Assembly: GCA_902796525.1 (NCBI GenBank)
Contig: CADBPB010000225.1
Coordinates: forward strand, 1-28,386
Direction: 5' to 3'
Source: an uncultured Erysipelotrichaceae bacterium
GTDB taxonomy: Bacteria > Bacillota_I > Bacilli_A > Erysipelotrichales > Erysipelotrichaceae
DNA: 28,386 nt
In this document: positions 15,533-23,824 of the stretch, piece after piece
Numbering within the stretch: the stretch's first letter is position 1
Layout of the letters: the number at the start of each line of letters is the position of its first letter
Made by a program: the position numbers and the translations under genes
Notes under the pieces: model-generated
Seen by the model: the letters and a program-made list of their open reading frames with translations, nothing else
What the model was told of the DNA's origin: nothing
Databases searched by the model: none

Positions 15533-16170
15533 AAGTGATCTACGAAGACAATCATCTGCTGGTGGTGGAAAAACCTGCGAACGTTCCGATGCAGGCAGAC
15601 AGTTCGAAGGATGAAGATCTTTTAAATATGGCTAAAAGCTACATCAAGCAGAAATATCAGAAGCCGGGCGAAGTCTATCTGGGACTGGTGCATCGGCTGG
15701 ACCGTCCGGTCGGAGGCGTCTGCGTCTTTGCGCGTACTTCCAAGGCGGCTGGACGTCTAAGCAGGCAGATCCAGGATCACACATTCAAGAAGATCTATCT
15801 TGCGGTCGTCGAGGATCGCGGCTTGAAGGATCAGGGTCATTTCGAGGACTGTCTTCTGAAAGACGAACGCCGCAATATCGTCAGAGTCGACCCCAAAGGA
15901 AAACCGGCTTCCCTGGATTACGAGGTACTGAAAAGAAAGGATGATCTGGCTCTGGTAAAAGTCTATCTTCATACCGGAAGATCCCATCAGATCCGCGTCC
16001 AGTTCGCCAGCCGCAATCATCCGCTCTGGGGCGACCAGAAATACAATAAAAACGCGATCCCCAACAGGCAGATCGCGTTATGGTCCTATGAATTGAGCTT
16101 CCATCACCCTATCACGGATGAAGTCATGACATTCCGCTGTCCGATCGACCGCTATCCTTTCGATCTCTAG
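15529..16170 (+). CDS. RluA-family RNA pseudouridine synthase
   Basis: A 213-residue enzyme that isomerises uridine to pseudouridine in rRNA or tRNA. The catalytic aspartate is D58 in HRLDRPVGG. Other family blocks are LLVVEKPANVPMQ at the N terminus and LHTGRSHQIRVQFA near residue 153. There is no S4 domain, so it belongs to the short RluA/RluC-like class. The frame opens at a TTG at 15502, but the ATG at 15529 overlaps the methyltransferase stop in an ATGA arrangement and begins with the canonical MKVIYEDNHLLVVEKP; an ATG at 15520 is an alternative. The stop overlaps that of the convergent lipoprotein gene. Confidence 0.92.
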   Translation: MKVIYEDNHLLVVEKPANVPMQADSSKDEDLLNMAKSYIKQKYQKPGEVYLGLVHRLDRPVGGVCVFARTSKAAGRLSRQIQDHTFKKIYLAVVEDRGLKDQGHFEDCLLKDERRNIVRVDPKGKPASLDYEVLKRKDDLALVKVYLHTGRSHQIRVQFASRNHPLWGDQKYNKNAIPNRQIALWSYELSFHHPITDEVMTFRCPIDRYPFDL

Positions 16171-17399
16171 TTATTCTTTTTATAAGCCAGAGAATCCTCG
16201 CTCAGAAAAAGCTGCAAAGCTTTTTTAAATTGGCCGACATTCTCGATTTGAGAATACGCTCCGGTAAAGACGCCTTCATCCGCAAAGATGGCGGTAGGAT
16301 AATTCACCAGTCCGAATTTCAGAAGATCGGAAGGAACTCTGGCCAGGCTGGAAACGACCGGAGCATCAAAGCTTACGTCCATGTGCCTTAAAGCCGCACT
16401 GGATGATTCCATGCCTTCCATTAGGATGACCGCGTAGTCATAGCTCTCATCGCTATGGATCAGTTCGTTGATGAATTCCACTTTATCCGTTTCGCTGTTG
16501 TCCCTGAGATAGGTATAGATAAATACGGTTTTTTTGTCCTTATAGGATGTGAAGTCTTTGACTTCATCGATATACGCGGAATTGCTGTTGGCGCCGTGCT
16601 TCTTGTAGTCGATGGTCTTGCCTATCATGGACAGGGTCAGTTCTTTGGTCTTGCCGTCATGGTCGAGTTCGGAAAGCTTTTCCCGGTTTTCTGCGCTTAG
16701 TGAAGCTTCGACATCCTCCATGCTGCGGTTGATGCTCAGAAGGTCTTCTCCCTCTTCTGTTACGAGCTCAGAACGGCTGATCTTATCGACGAAACCGATC
16801 TCATAGACCAGGGGCAGCGTTTCCATCTTCATTTCCCCGGCATTGACGAAACTGACTTTACCCTGATCGAAAGCGATCAACGTCGGATAGAGCTTCACAT
16901 GCAGGCTGCCGGTGATATACTGATGAAAATCATCGTCCCGGGAAATAACGACAAGATCTTCCGGAATCGCGATCCCATGCCGTTCATATAGATCTCTGAT
17001 CTCTTCTTCGGTCCCGACATTGAAATACTGTACGAAAGTGACATCGTCATAGTTCAGGATCTCGTTGACATAGGACAGCTGATTCTGGCAATGGCCGCAG
17101 CTGACTGAGACGATCTCCAGCCAGACTTTATCATGTTCCTCGAAACGAAACGGCTCGCCGTCGATGTCGGTCAGCGTGCCTTCATAGGCATCCTGAAACA
17201 GCATCTGGAACTGGTAGTTCTGATAATAGGCGTCATTGTTTGCCGCCTGCAGACGATCCTGCAGCTTCGCATCGATCTCATCAAAAAGCAATACATCTTT
17301 CATCGGTTCGATGTATTCTTTTGTATCATGATCTGTTTCTTCCGGTTTTGCGCATGAAGCGCACAAAAGCAGAAGAACGAGCAACAGTTTTTTTAACAT
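16167..17399 (-). CDS. Lipoprotein with two thioredoxin-fold domains
   Basis: A 410-residue predicted extracytoplasmic lipoprotein. The signal peptide MLKKLLLVLLLLCASC has lipobox CASC with Cys16. Domain 1 (about 75-205) carries a redox-type CGHC (101-104) after WLEIVSVS, and a cis-proline in KLYPTL (P172), as in thioredoxin or TlpA proteins. Domain 2 (about 285-400) has the thioredoxin-like TVFIYTYL strand and cis-Pro NYPTAIF (P368) but no active cysteine pair, so it may only bind. A role in disulfide chemistry at the cell surface is inferred. The ATG directly abuts the patatin stop with no SD, implying coupling. The stop overlaps the convergent RluA gene. Confidence 0.75.
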   Translation of the reverse strand: MLKKLLLVLLLLCASCAKPEETDHDTKEYIEPMKDVLLFDEIDAKLQDRLQAANNDAYYQNYQFQMLFQDAYEGTLTDIDGEPFRFEEHDKVWLEIVSVSCGHCQNQLSYVNEILNYDDVTFVQYFNVGTEEEIRDLYERHGIAIPEDLVVISRDDDFHQYITGSLHVKLYPTLIAFDQGKVSFVNAGEMKMETLPLVYEIGFVDKISRSELVTEEGEDLLSINRSMEDVEASLSAENREKLSELDHDGKTKELTLSMIGKTIDYKKHGANSNSAYIDEVKDFTSYKDKKTVFIYTYLRDNSETDKVEFINELIHSDESYDYAVILMEGMESSSAALRHMDVSFDAPVVSSLARVPSDLLKFGLVNYPTAIFADEGVFTGAYSQIENVGQFKKALQLFLSEDSLAYKKNN

Positions 17400-18248
17400 C
17401 TATTTCAGCAAAGCCAGAATGGCTTCTTTATTGTTTTCCATATCCGCATATCCCAGATCATACAAAGCTTCCAGGTCCTCTTTGGAACCGCCGAGTCTGG
17501 TCACCTTGGAATGTTTCGAAGGATAGACATAGACCGCTTTGTTTTCTTTCTGCAATCCCTTGATGATATCGATCTGTTTCTGATAGTTCAGATGACGGAT
17601 CTTGTAGTCATAAGAGATGTTCTCGCACTGGGGATACGTACGTTTCATCAGCTTGACGACGATCTCTTTTGCAGGTTTCCGGACATAGTCCCCCGGTTTA
17701 GTGGTGATGATCAGATAGCGGTCGCAGTCATCGCTGATCGCTTCTTCGATCGGAATCATATCCGTGATCCCGCCATCCAGAAGGTGCTTTCCTTGGCTTT
17801 CAAAGACCTTGCCCAGGATAGGCAGCGAAGTCGAAGCCTTCAGCTCCTGCATCGTGATCTCCTGTATCGGAAGGTATTCGGTCTTTCCCTCTTCCAGGAC
17901 ATAGACACCGATCTTGGCATTGGTTTTGATATCTTTCAAGGGAGAAATATCATAGTTCAATTCCTTTGTCATGATGACATCGAAAAGGAATTCATAATCG
18001 ACGATATGACCGCATCTCAGCAGCGGCTTCAAGCCGACGATGCGTTTGTCGGTGATTCCATCGGTGGAAAAGTACTTCAGATTCTCTTTGGAACCCAGCA
18101 GGTAGGTCGAAAGATAGACCGCTCCCGTAGAGATGCCGTAGGCATTATCAAAAACGATTCCATTATCGATCAGCCATGACAAGGCTCCGGCGGTATATGC
18201 GCCACGCAGTCCTCCGCCTTCCAATACCAGTGCTGTTTTCTTTTTCAT
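17400..18248 (-). CDS. Patatin-like phospholipase
   Basis: A 282-residue predicted lipid acyl hydrolase. The catalytic dyad is Ser40 in GISTG (38-42) and Asp158 in LLDGG (156-160). The oxyanion-hole motif is GGGLRG (11-16). There is no signal peptide or membrane helix, so it is probably cytoplasmic or peripheral. Length and layout match the bacterial RssA/YjjU-like patatin group; the YjjU-like C terminus (KEDLEALYDLGYADME) is present. The ATG at 18248 has no SD. TTGAAT, 17 bases, TAGAAT, then 6 bases precede it, which predicts transcription starting on the ATG itself. The thioredoxin-fold lipoprotein follows with no gap. Confidence 0.92.
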   Translation of the reverse strand: MKKKTALVLEGGGLRGAYTAGALSWLIDNGIVFDNAYGISTGAVYLSTYLLGSKENLKYFSTDGITDKRIVGLKPLLRCGHIVDYEFLFDVIMTKELNYDISPLKDIKTNAKIGVYVLEEGKTEYLPIQEITMQELKASTSLPILGKVFESQGKHLLDGGITDMIPIEEAISDDCDRYLIITTKPGDYVRKPAKEIVVKLMKRTYPQCENISYDYKIRHLNYQKQIDIIKGLQKENKAVYVYPSKHSKVTRLGGSKEDLEALYDLGYADMENNKEAILALLK

Positions 18249-18254
18249 GTCTAT

Positions 18255-18283
18255 ATTCTATTCCTTAATATGCAGTGATTCAA
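18255..18283 (-). promoter_or_regulatory. Promoter of the patatin gene with ATG at +1
   Basis: Minus strand: TTGAAT (18283-18278), a 17-base spacer, TAGAAT (18260-18255), 6 bases, then ATG at 18248. Both hexamers keep the key consensus bases and the spacing is ideal. It is the best -35/-10 pair among the leaderless candidates. Confidence 0.55.
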
Positions 18284-18287
18284 TCAT

Positions 18288-19127
18288 CTAATCGGCGATG
18301 ATGATGGCGATCATGACCAGGATGCATCCGAAGATCTCCTTGACCGTCATCGTCTGATGCAGCAGCAGCCAGCCGAATATGGCGGCAAATACGGATTCGA
18401 AGCTCATCAGCAGGGATGCCACACCCGGATCGAGATCTTTCTGGTAGACCGTCTGTACCGTCATGGCAAAAGCTCCCGCGATAAACACGATATACAGGAT
18501 GGACAGCCAAGAGACAGGAGACAGTGCCGGAAAGGGCCTTTCATAAAGCAGTGCGACAAAAGCCGACAATACGGCCATCGTCGTCTGACTTACCAGACTT
18601 AAGACGAGTCCGTCGCTGTGTTCCACGAATTCATCGATCATGATGATCTGAACCGCAAAGCAGGCGGCGCAAAGCAGCAGGTAGATATCTCCGATACTGA
18701 AACGGAAGCTTTCCGTGACGCACAGGAAATACAAGCCGGCCACAGCGATCAGGACCGCGAGAACCATCTTGCGGGAGATCTTCTTTCCCCGCAGCAGCTG
18801 GATAAGGGGTACGAACACGATATAAAGGACTGTCAGGAATCCCGCTTTGGCGACCCCGGACAGTTCGATGCCTTTCTGCTGAAGCGCGCAGCCGATAAAG
18901 GCGCAGACGCCGATGAGCAGTCCCTGCAAGACCGCTTTTCCGGTAAACCGGCGCTTCAGGATGATGATCAGAGGAAAGATAAAAATACCGCCGATGCCTT
19001 TAAAGAAAACGATCGAATACGTTCCCAGATCGGCGGAAGATACGCTCTGAATGCTGTAGCCAAGGCCCCATATCATGGTGGCAAGCATCAGCATGAATGA
19101 GGCGAACAGTTCTTTACGACGCTTCAT
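18288..19127 (-). CDS. EamA/DMT-family membrane transporter
   Basis: A 279-residue integral membrane protein with ten predicted helices in two five-helix EamA halves. The N-terminal MLMLATMIWGLGYSIQ and the GIGGIFIFPLI helix fit half one. GDIYLLLCAACFAVQIIMIDE starts half two, and the conserved LLMSFESVFAAIFGWLLLHQ helix near the C terminus is a family hallmark. Such proteins export amino acids, metabolites or nucleotide sugars; the substrate is unknown. The ATG at 19127 comes 7-8 bases after the upper arm of the GlsB terminator, with no SD, so expression may depend on read-through or a promoter buried in the hairpin (TATCTT at 19141-19136). Confidence 0.9.
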   Translation of the reverse strand: MKRRKELFASFMLMLATMIWGLGYSIQSVSSADLGTYSIVFFKGIGGIFIFPLIIILKRRFTGKAVLQGLLIGVCAFIGCALQQKGIELSGVAKAGFLTVLYIVFVPLIQLLRGKKISRKMVLAVLIAVAGLYFLCVTESFRFSIGDIYLLLCAACFAVQIIMIDEFVEHSDGLVLSLVSQTTMAVLSAFVALLYERPFPALSPVSWLSILYIVFIAGAFAMTVQTVYQKDLDPGVASLLMSFESVFAAIFGWLLLHQTMTVKEIFGCILVMIAIIIAD

Positions 19128-19131
19128 AGGT

Positions 19132-19158
19132 AAAAAAGATAGCCTGAGCTATCTTTTT
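19132..19158 (-). terminator. Terminator after GlsB gene, abutting the eamA start
   Basis: An 11-bp stem, AAAAAGATAGC (19133-19143) with GCTATCTTTTT (19148-19158), has loop CTGA and a T6 run on the minus strand. It overlaps the GlsB stop codon and ends four bases before the eamA ATG (19127). Confidence 0.88.
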
Positions 19159-19393
19159 ATTTCTTGATCATACGATACAGGGTCACGACGATGCATGAAC
19201 CGACAACCGAGGAGATCAGATATCCTAAGGTGCTGCTTGCGGTGAAACCGATCAAGCCGAAGACCAATCCGCCGACGAAACCGCCGACGACGCCTAACAG
19301 TACATAGACATACCAGGGTCCGCTTGCCTTCATGATCAGGCTTGCGACATATCCGATCAGACCGCTTGTTACTAAACTGATAATCAGATCCAT
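19157..19393 (-). CDS. GlsB/YeaQ/YmgE family membrane protein
   Basis: A 78-residue small membrane protein of the transglycosylase-associated/YeaQ-GlsB family, often stress induced in Bacillota. It has three hydrophobic helices, with the glycine-rich signature VVGGFVGGLVFGLIG in the centre and the N-terminal GLIGYVASLIMK. A strong GGAGGTAAC Shine-Dalgarno precedes the ATG. A TATAAT -10 and its own terminator make it monocistronic. The molecular function of the family is not settled. Confidence 0.92.
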   Translation of the reverse strand: MDLIISLVTSGLIGYVASLIMKASGPWYVYVLLGVVGGFVGGLVFGLIGFTASSTLGYLISSVVGSCIVVTLYRMIKK

Positions 19394-19420
19394 AATGTTA
19401 CCTCCAATTTACATAAATAG

Positions 19421-19426
19421 ATTATA
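19421..19426 (-). promoter_or_regulatory. -10 element for the GlsB-family gene
   Basis: A consensus TATAAT on the minus strand (19426 to 19421) predicts a leader of about 21 bases containing the GGAGG. The hexamer 17 bases upstream, TTTTAA, is a weak -35 and overlaps the stop codon of the preceding gene. No sigma-B type GTTTAA/GGGTAT pair is seen. Confidence 0.55.
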
Positions 19427-19443
19427 TAACACTTTGTTTCACA

Positions 19444-20271
19444 TTAAAAGGCAGAAGCGACAACAGCGATATACAGACCCAGCAGGAAGGTCAGGCCGTT
19501 GGCAATCAGGGTATAGAAGAAAGTTTTGAGCTTCCTGTGCCGCCTGAAATTGATCAGATAGACCGCCAGTTCGATGATGAAGACCGCCAGTTCCATCGCC
19601 GGATAGACAAAGAGCCAGACCAGCAGTCCGGAATAATAGTCCAGAAGGAGCATGATCCCGTTCAGCAGGATCTGCGTCAGGATATTCGCAAAGACGATCA
19701 GTCTGATCTCCTGTTTCGTACGGTAGCCGAACAGCCATGCCAGGAAGAGCTCGACCAGAACGGTTGCGACCATGCGGATCAGGAAAGCTGCCACATGACG
19801 GGTCAGATGATAATCCTCGACGACAGTCAGTTCAGAACCGCTCAGATCGATTTCATAGTAGCTGTCGAAAGCCTCCCGTTCGATGACATCGCTGACACGC
19901 AGCGTGCCTTCTATACCGTCATAGACAGCGATACAGAAGGAAGACGGAGGGTAATAACCCCAATGGAATTCGTTGTCATCCGAGCACTCTTGGACAAAGT
20001 CGCATACGTATAAGCCGGTCGTCTGAGCATACTCGAAAAACGCGACATAGGCAGGACGTACATCGCTTGGCTGACCGTCGATAAATTCAGATGTGACAGA
20101 ACTCCAGGGACCGAAAAATTCTTCCGTGCCAAGCAGTGTCACATAATACGGATGATCCGGAGCATTCTTGAAAGTGACCGTCACCGAAGGTTTCGGACCC
20201 ACATCGGCACGGACCGGACGGCAAGTCAGTACAAGAAGCAGAACAGTAAATAGAAGAAATATTTTTTTCAT
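19444..20271 (-). CDS. Signal-peptide protein with ectodomain and four TM helices
   Basis: A 275-residue protein of no named function. A signal peptide (MKKIFLLFTVLLLVLTCRPVRA) is followed by DVGPKPSVTVTFKNAPDHPYY and an extracytoplasmic domain to about residue 160 with two or three cysteines. Four transmembrane helices fill about residues 167-275. Similar DVGPKPSVT-type N termini occur in uncharacterised Bacillota membrane proteins that I recall but cannot name. The start at 20271 overlaps the DUF1146 stop (ATGA) and gives a proper signal peptide; the frame extends 54 codons further without one. It ends the tsaC-led operon; no hairpin terminator follows before the GlsB promoter. Confidence 0.75.
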   Translation of the reverse strand: MKKIFLLFTVLLLVLTCRPVRADVGPKPSVTVTFKNAPDHPYYVTLLGTEEFFGPWSSVTSEFIDGQPSDVRPAYVAFFEYAQTTGLYVCDFVQECSDDNEFHWGYYPPSSFCIAVYDGIEGTLRVSDVIEREAFDSYYEIDLSGSELTVVEDYHLTRHVAAFLIRMVATVLVELFLAWLFGYRTKQEIRLIVFANILTQILLNGIMLLLDYYSGLLVWLFVYPAMELAVFIIELAVYLINFRRHRKLKTFFYTLIANGLTFLLGLYIAVVASAF

Positions 20272-20471
20272 GACTGGAACCGATAGATGATCGCCATCAA
20301 GAAGCTTCCCATCAGATAAGCCAGGGAGCAGGCAATGATATAGTACAAAACCTGAGCAGGCAGGATTTTGCCTTGCTTCAGGAAACGGTTGAAATCCAAA
20401 GCGCTCAAACCGTAAAGACTCAGGATGAAACAAATCAGATAGATCAGTGTTCTCAGATAGAAATCAAGCAT
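20268..20471 (-). CDS. DUF1146 (YwzB-like) membrane protein
   Basis: A 67-residue protein with two transmembrane helices: TLIYLICFILSLYGLSAL and VLYYIIACSLAYLMGSFLMAII. A polar loop between them, FNRFLKQGKILPAQ, matches the conserved K-x-G-K-x-x-x-A-Q core of DUF1146. The family is small and widespread in Bacillota with unknown function. The start at 20471 (GGGAGG SD inside the nagA end) gives the usual family length; 16 upstream codons are within nagA. It overlaps nagA by 8 bases and the next gene by 4. Confidence 0.82.
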   Translation of the reverse strand: MLDFYLRTLIYLICFILSLYGLSALDFNRFLKQGKILPAQVLYYIIACSLAYLMGSFLMAIIYRFQS

Positions 20472-21600
20472 GGACGGATCCTCCCTTGATATAGACGTCT
20501 CTGATATCGAGATCGTCATCCATGATCACAAGATCCGCATACTTCCCTTTTTCCAGCGTGCCGAAGCGCTGATCCAGGCCATAGAAGCGGAACGCATTCA
20601 GACTGGAATACAGCAGAAGATCCGTATACTTCGCTCCCAGTCTGTACAGGACTTTCATCTCGTCGTTGATGGAAACGACGCTTCCGGCAAAATGTCCGTC
20701 ATCGGTAATGAAAGTCGTTCCTTTCTTGAAACACTTCTTGGACATGAAATCATACTCGCCATCAGGAAGATCGCGAGCCATGCTGGAATCCGTCACCAGC
20801 ATGATCCGGTTCCTGTCGATATTGTTCAGAACCAGCTTCAGGACATTTTCCTTGACATGATTGCCGTCCGCGATCAGTTCCACATTCCACCTGTTCATGA
20901 ACGCGCAGTTGACCAAAGTGATATCCCGATGATGCAGACCGCGCATGGCATTGAACAGATGCGTGAAGCCATCCACGTTTTCATCAAGGTCTTCGTAGAC
21001 TGCATCGCTGTGTCCGCACATGACCCTGATCCCATGATCATGCAGAAGCCGGCCGATCTCTTTAGCCCCTGCCAGTTCATAGGCAATCGTCATCTGCCGG
21101 ATCCTGGAACTGATCGATAGAAACTCTTCGACCAGATGGATATCGGGTTTCAGGAAACTGTGTCCGTCGCCAACGCCGATATGCTTCATGCTCATGAACG
21201 GTCCTTCCAGATGGAAACCTTCGAAACGTGCGCTGCTTCCCTGTTCTTCTTCGAAGCGGGACAGCTGCCTCTTGAAGTCTTCCGGACGAAGATCGTAGGA
21301 CAAAGAGGCCAGGAAACTCGTCGTACCCTCCAAGGCAAAATCATGAGAGATCTTATTCATATCTTCCTGATCGGCATCATCAAAACTCATGCCGGCGATC
21401 CCATGCGTATGGGTATCGAAAAACCCGGGCATGACCAGAAGTCCTTGAAGATCTCTTTCTTCGACATCTTCGATCACAGGAAGACGGCTGCTTTGCGGGT
21501 AGACGTCGCTGATCGTTTCTCCATCGATCAGCATCGCCCCATCGATGAACTCGCGGTTTCCGTCGATGATCAGATGCGCATGTTTCAGCAGAAGCTTCAT
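20464..21600 (-). CDS. nagA: N-acetylglucosamine-6-phosphate deacetylase
   Basis: A 378-residue amidohydrolase that converts GlcNAc-6-phosphate to glucosamine-6-phosphate and acetate in amino-sugar recycling. Metal and active-site residues are visible: DTHTHG (62-67), HLEGPF with E132, GHSDA with H197, THLFNAM with H214 and the catalytic D271 in VTDSSMA. Length is normal. The ATG at 21600 overlaps the pyrophosphatase stop (TGATG) and has GGGAG upstream; a GTG one codon earlier is possible. No nagB or PTS gene is adjacent, so the amino sugar may come from cell-wall turnover or from genes elsewhere. Confidence 0.95.
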   Translation of the reverse strand: MKLLLKHAHLIIDGNREFIDGAMLIDGETISDVYPQSSRLPVIEDVEERDLQGLLVMPGFFDTHTHGIAGMSFDDADQEDMNKISHDFALEGTTSFLASLSYDLRPEDFKRQLSRFEEEQGSSARFEGFHLEGPFMSMKHIGVGDGHSFLKPDIHLVEEFLSISSRIRQMTIAYELAGAKEIGRLLHDHGIRVMCGHSDAVYEDLDENVDGFTHLFNAMRGLHHRDITLVNCAFMNRWNVELIADGNHVKENVLKLVLNNIDRNRIMLVTDSSMARDLPDGEYDFMSKKCFKKGTTFITDDGHFAGSVVSINDEMKVLYRLGAKYTDLLLYSSLNAFRFYGLDQRFGTLEKGKYADLVIMDDDLDIRDVYIKGGSVHA

Positions 21601-23216
21601 CACTTCGCTCCCAAAGCGTTGATCAGGTTCGGAAGCAGCTGCTTCTTGCGCGATACCAGCCCTTCTACGAAACCGTCCTTGTTGATATTGAACACTTCCC
21701 GTACGACGCGTCTTCTTGCTCCGGCAGAAAGGACATAAGATCCCGAACCGTTCGGATTCGTCAGCATGATCGCCATAAGATCATAGCCTCCCGACTTGCA
21801 GGAATCTTCCATGTAACGGCCGAGATCGTTCTTCAATGCGTCATATTCTTCTTTGGAACGGCATACCGCCTGCGAAAGGCCTACCTTGTTGCCTTCGATG
21901 TTGAATTCCTTGAAATCGTTGTAGACGATCTCGATATGCCGCTTGTTCAGCAGAGATTCGCTGTGTTCGATCATGCCCTTCGACAATTCACCGGCTGTCA
22001 CGCCGCAGATCTTTTCCAGCTTCTGGGCCGTTTCAATATCCAGGGAAGTCGTGGTCGGCGATTTGAAATTCATCGTATCCGATACGATCGCTCCCAGCAG
22101 GATGCCGGCCAGATTTTTATTCAGTTTCTTCCCGTCATCGAAAAACTTGTTTGCAATGATGGTTGCTGTAGCGCCCACCGGCATCGTCGTGATCGTGATC
22201 GGATTATCGGACTCGAAACCGCCGAAACGATGATGGTCTACGATCTCGTTAACGATGCCTTCATCGATATCGTCGATCGCCTGTTTCTTTTCATTATGGT
22301 CGACCAGAATGAACTGTTTCCTTTGATAGTTGAACAGATGGTAGCGCGAGATCGCTCCCACGACTTTTCCTTCGTTGTCCAATACCGGATAGGATCTGTG
22401 ACGGGATTTGGTGATCTTCTTGCTGGCTTCATCGACGGTATCGTTGATGTTGAAATAATCGATCTTTTCGGTCGGAATCATGATATGTTCGATGGTCGGG
22501 GTCTGATAGATCAGACGGGTAATGAACAGCGGCGTGAGTTCCGTGGTAACGATCGTCGCTTCTGCATCTCTGGCCATCGACAGGATCTGCCGGGAGATCG
22601 GCGAAGAGGTGCATACCACCAGCATCGTCGCCCCCAGTTCCAGACAGTACTGCAGCTTGTCGTCTTCGTTTCTCAGCAGGACGATACTGTCATCTTCGAC
22701 ATTGGATTTCAGGCTCGGGAACATATGCATCTTGCCGGAAAGCTTATGCGTGCCTCTAAGCACCAGAGTGCCATTCAGCGTCTTGACGATATCATCGATC
22801 TCGATCGTCTTGATGATCGAGGCAAGTTCTTCGTCCGTCTTGGTCCACATATAGGTAAGATCATCCAGAGTGACGATGCCTTCCAGATGCTTCTTCTTGT
22901 TGACGACGGTCAGGCCTCTGTTTTTCAGTTTGATGACTTTATCCAGGGCTTCTTTCATCGTCATCTCTTTATATGCAAGGGATGCCTTATCCATCTCGAT
23001 CTCTTTAAGAATCGACTTTGCCGTATAGAGACGCTCCGGATCATCGAAACCGAAACGCTCAAGAAGATATTCCGTTTCCGCGCTGACGGAACCCACGCGG
23101 GAAGCAACGGCATTGACGCCGAAGAGCTTTTTATATTCGGCATAAGCGATCGCCGATACGATAGCGTCCGTATCGGGGTTCTTGTGTCCTACGACATATA
23201 CGGGTTGTTTCTTCAT
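21600..23216 (-). CDS. CBS/DRTGG-domain family II inorganic pyrophosphatase
   Basis: A 538-residue Mn/Co-dependent pyrophosphatase that removes the pyrophosphate released by biosynthesis. The DHH catalytic part starts with GHKNPDTDA (10-18) and continues with SDT (379-381) and VDHHRFGG (326-333). The C-terminal DHHA2 region contains the substrate-binding SAGARRRVVREVF. Inserted in the middle are CBS1 (about 72-125), a DRTGG-like domain (about 130-240) and CBS2 (about 245-300), the arrangement of the regulated clostridial enzymes whose activity is set by AMP, ADP and diadenosine polyphosphates. GGAGG precedes the ATG at 23216, which overlaps the tsaC stop by 4 bases. Confidence 0.95.
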   Translation of the reverse strand: MKKQPVYVVGHKNPDTDAIVSAIAYAEYKKLFGVNAVASRVGSVSAETEYLLERFGFDDPERLYTAKSILKEIEMDKASLAYKEMTMKEALDKVIKLKNRGLTVVNKKKHLEGIVTLDDLTYMWTKTDEELASIIKTIEIDDIVKTLNGTLVLRGTHKLSGKMHMFPSLKSNVEDDSIVLLRNEDDKLQYCLELGATMLVVCTSSPISRQILSMARDAEATIVTTELTPLFITRLIYQTPTIEHIMIPTEKIDYFNINDTVDEASKKITKSRHRSYPVLDNEGKVVGAISRYHLFNYQRKQFILVDHNEKKQAIDDIDEGIVNEIVDHHRFGGFESDNPITITTMPVGATATIIANKFFDDGKKLNKNLAGILLGAIVSDTMNFKSPTTTSLDIETAQKLEKICGVTAGELSKGMIEHSESLLNKRHIEIVYNDFKEFNIEGNKVGLSQAVCRSKEEYDALKNDLGRYMEDSCKSGGYDLMAIMLTNPNGSGSYVLSAGARRRVVREVFNINKDGFVEGLVSRKKQLLPNLINALGAK

Positions 23217-23818
23217 TGCAATACCTCCATGATTTCACTGATACCGAGCTTTCCTTCTCTGAGTATCTTCAATTCATCGTTACTGACGTCGATGATGGTA
23301 CTGGCCGTATCAGCCAGAGCGTCTTCGCAGACGATCCCATCGATCTTTCCTTCGAAACAGTCATACACATCTTTCCATCGGCGAAGCGATGTCTCTCCGC
23401 TGAGATTGGCGCTGGTCACCATCAGAGGCTTTCCGATCGAAGCGATCAGATCCAGGATGAAAGGATCATCCGGAACGCGGATGCCGATCGTAGGAAAACC
23501 GTTCGTCACATAATCTGGCAATCCTTCCTTCTTCCGGAAAACGACTGTCAACGCGCCGGGAGTAAAACGTTCGATGATCTTTCGGGCATCTTCATTTACT
23601 TCCGCATATTCTTCGATCATAGACAGACCGTCGCACATCATCGGCAAGGGTTTATTGAAGCTTCTTCCTTTGGCTTTGTAGATCTTTGCCATGGCTTTTT
23701 CATCCATCATGCAGCCCAGACCGAAAACGGTATCCGTGGGAAAAGCCAAAATCCCCCCTGCAATCAATATCTTGATTATTGTATCTTTATCCATCTTTGA
23801 TAACCGGATGGTTTTCAT
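23213..23818 (-). CDS. tsaC: L-threonylcarbamoyladenylate synthase
   Basis: A 201-residue YrdC/Sua5-domain enzyme that makes threonylcarbamoyl-AMP from threonine, bicarbonate and ATP for the universal t6A37 tRNA modification. The signature AFPTDTVFGLG, the KxRSFNKPLP block with KGR, the FTPGALTVVF and TSANLSGE motifs are all present. It lacks the extra Sua5 C-terminal domain, so it is the short TsaC form. The ATG at 23818 is chosen over the one at 23851 because TATAAT sits between them, exactly 6 bases before the later ATG. There is no SD, so it is a leaderless candidate. It leads the operon with the pyrophosphatase, nagA, DUF1146 and the four-TM protein. Confidence 0.95.
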   Translation of the reverse strand: MKTIRLSKMDKDTIIKILIAGGILAFPTDTVFGLGCMMDEKAMAKIYKAKGRSFNKPLPMMCDGLSMIEEYAEVNEDARKIIERFTPGALTVVFRKKEGLPDYVTNGFPTIGIRVPDDPFILDLIASIGKPLMVTSANLSGETSLRRWKDVYDCFEGKIDGIVCEDALADTASTIIDVSNDELKILREGKLGISEIMEVLQ

Positions 23819-23824
23819 GTGTTT

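Noticed and set aside
21936..23513. 525-residue plus-strand ORF opposite the pyrophosphatase and tsaC
   Set aside because: It spans two well-identified genes on the other strand and has shadow composition (many Arg, Gln, His, Phe); no SD.
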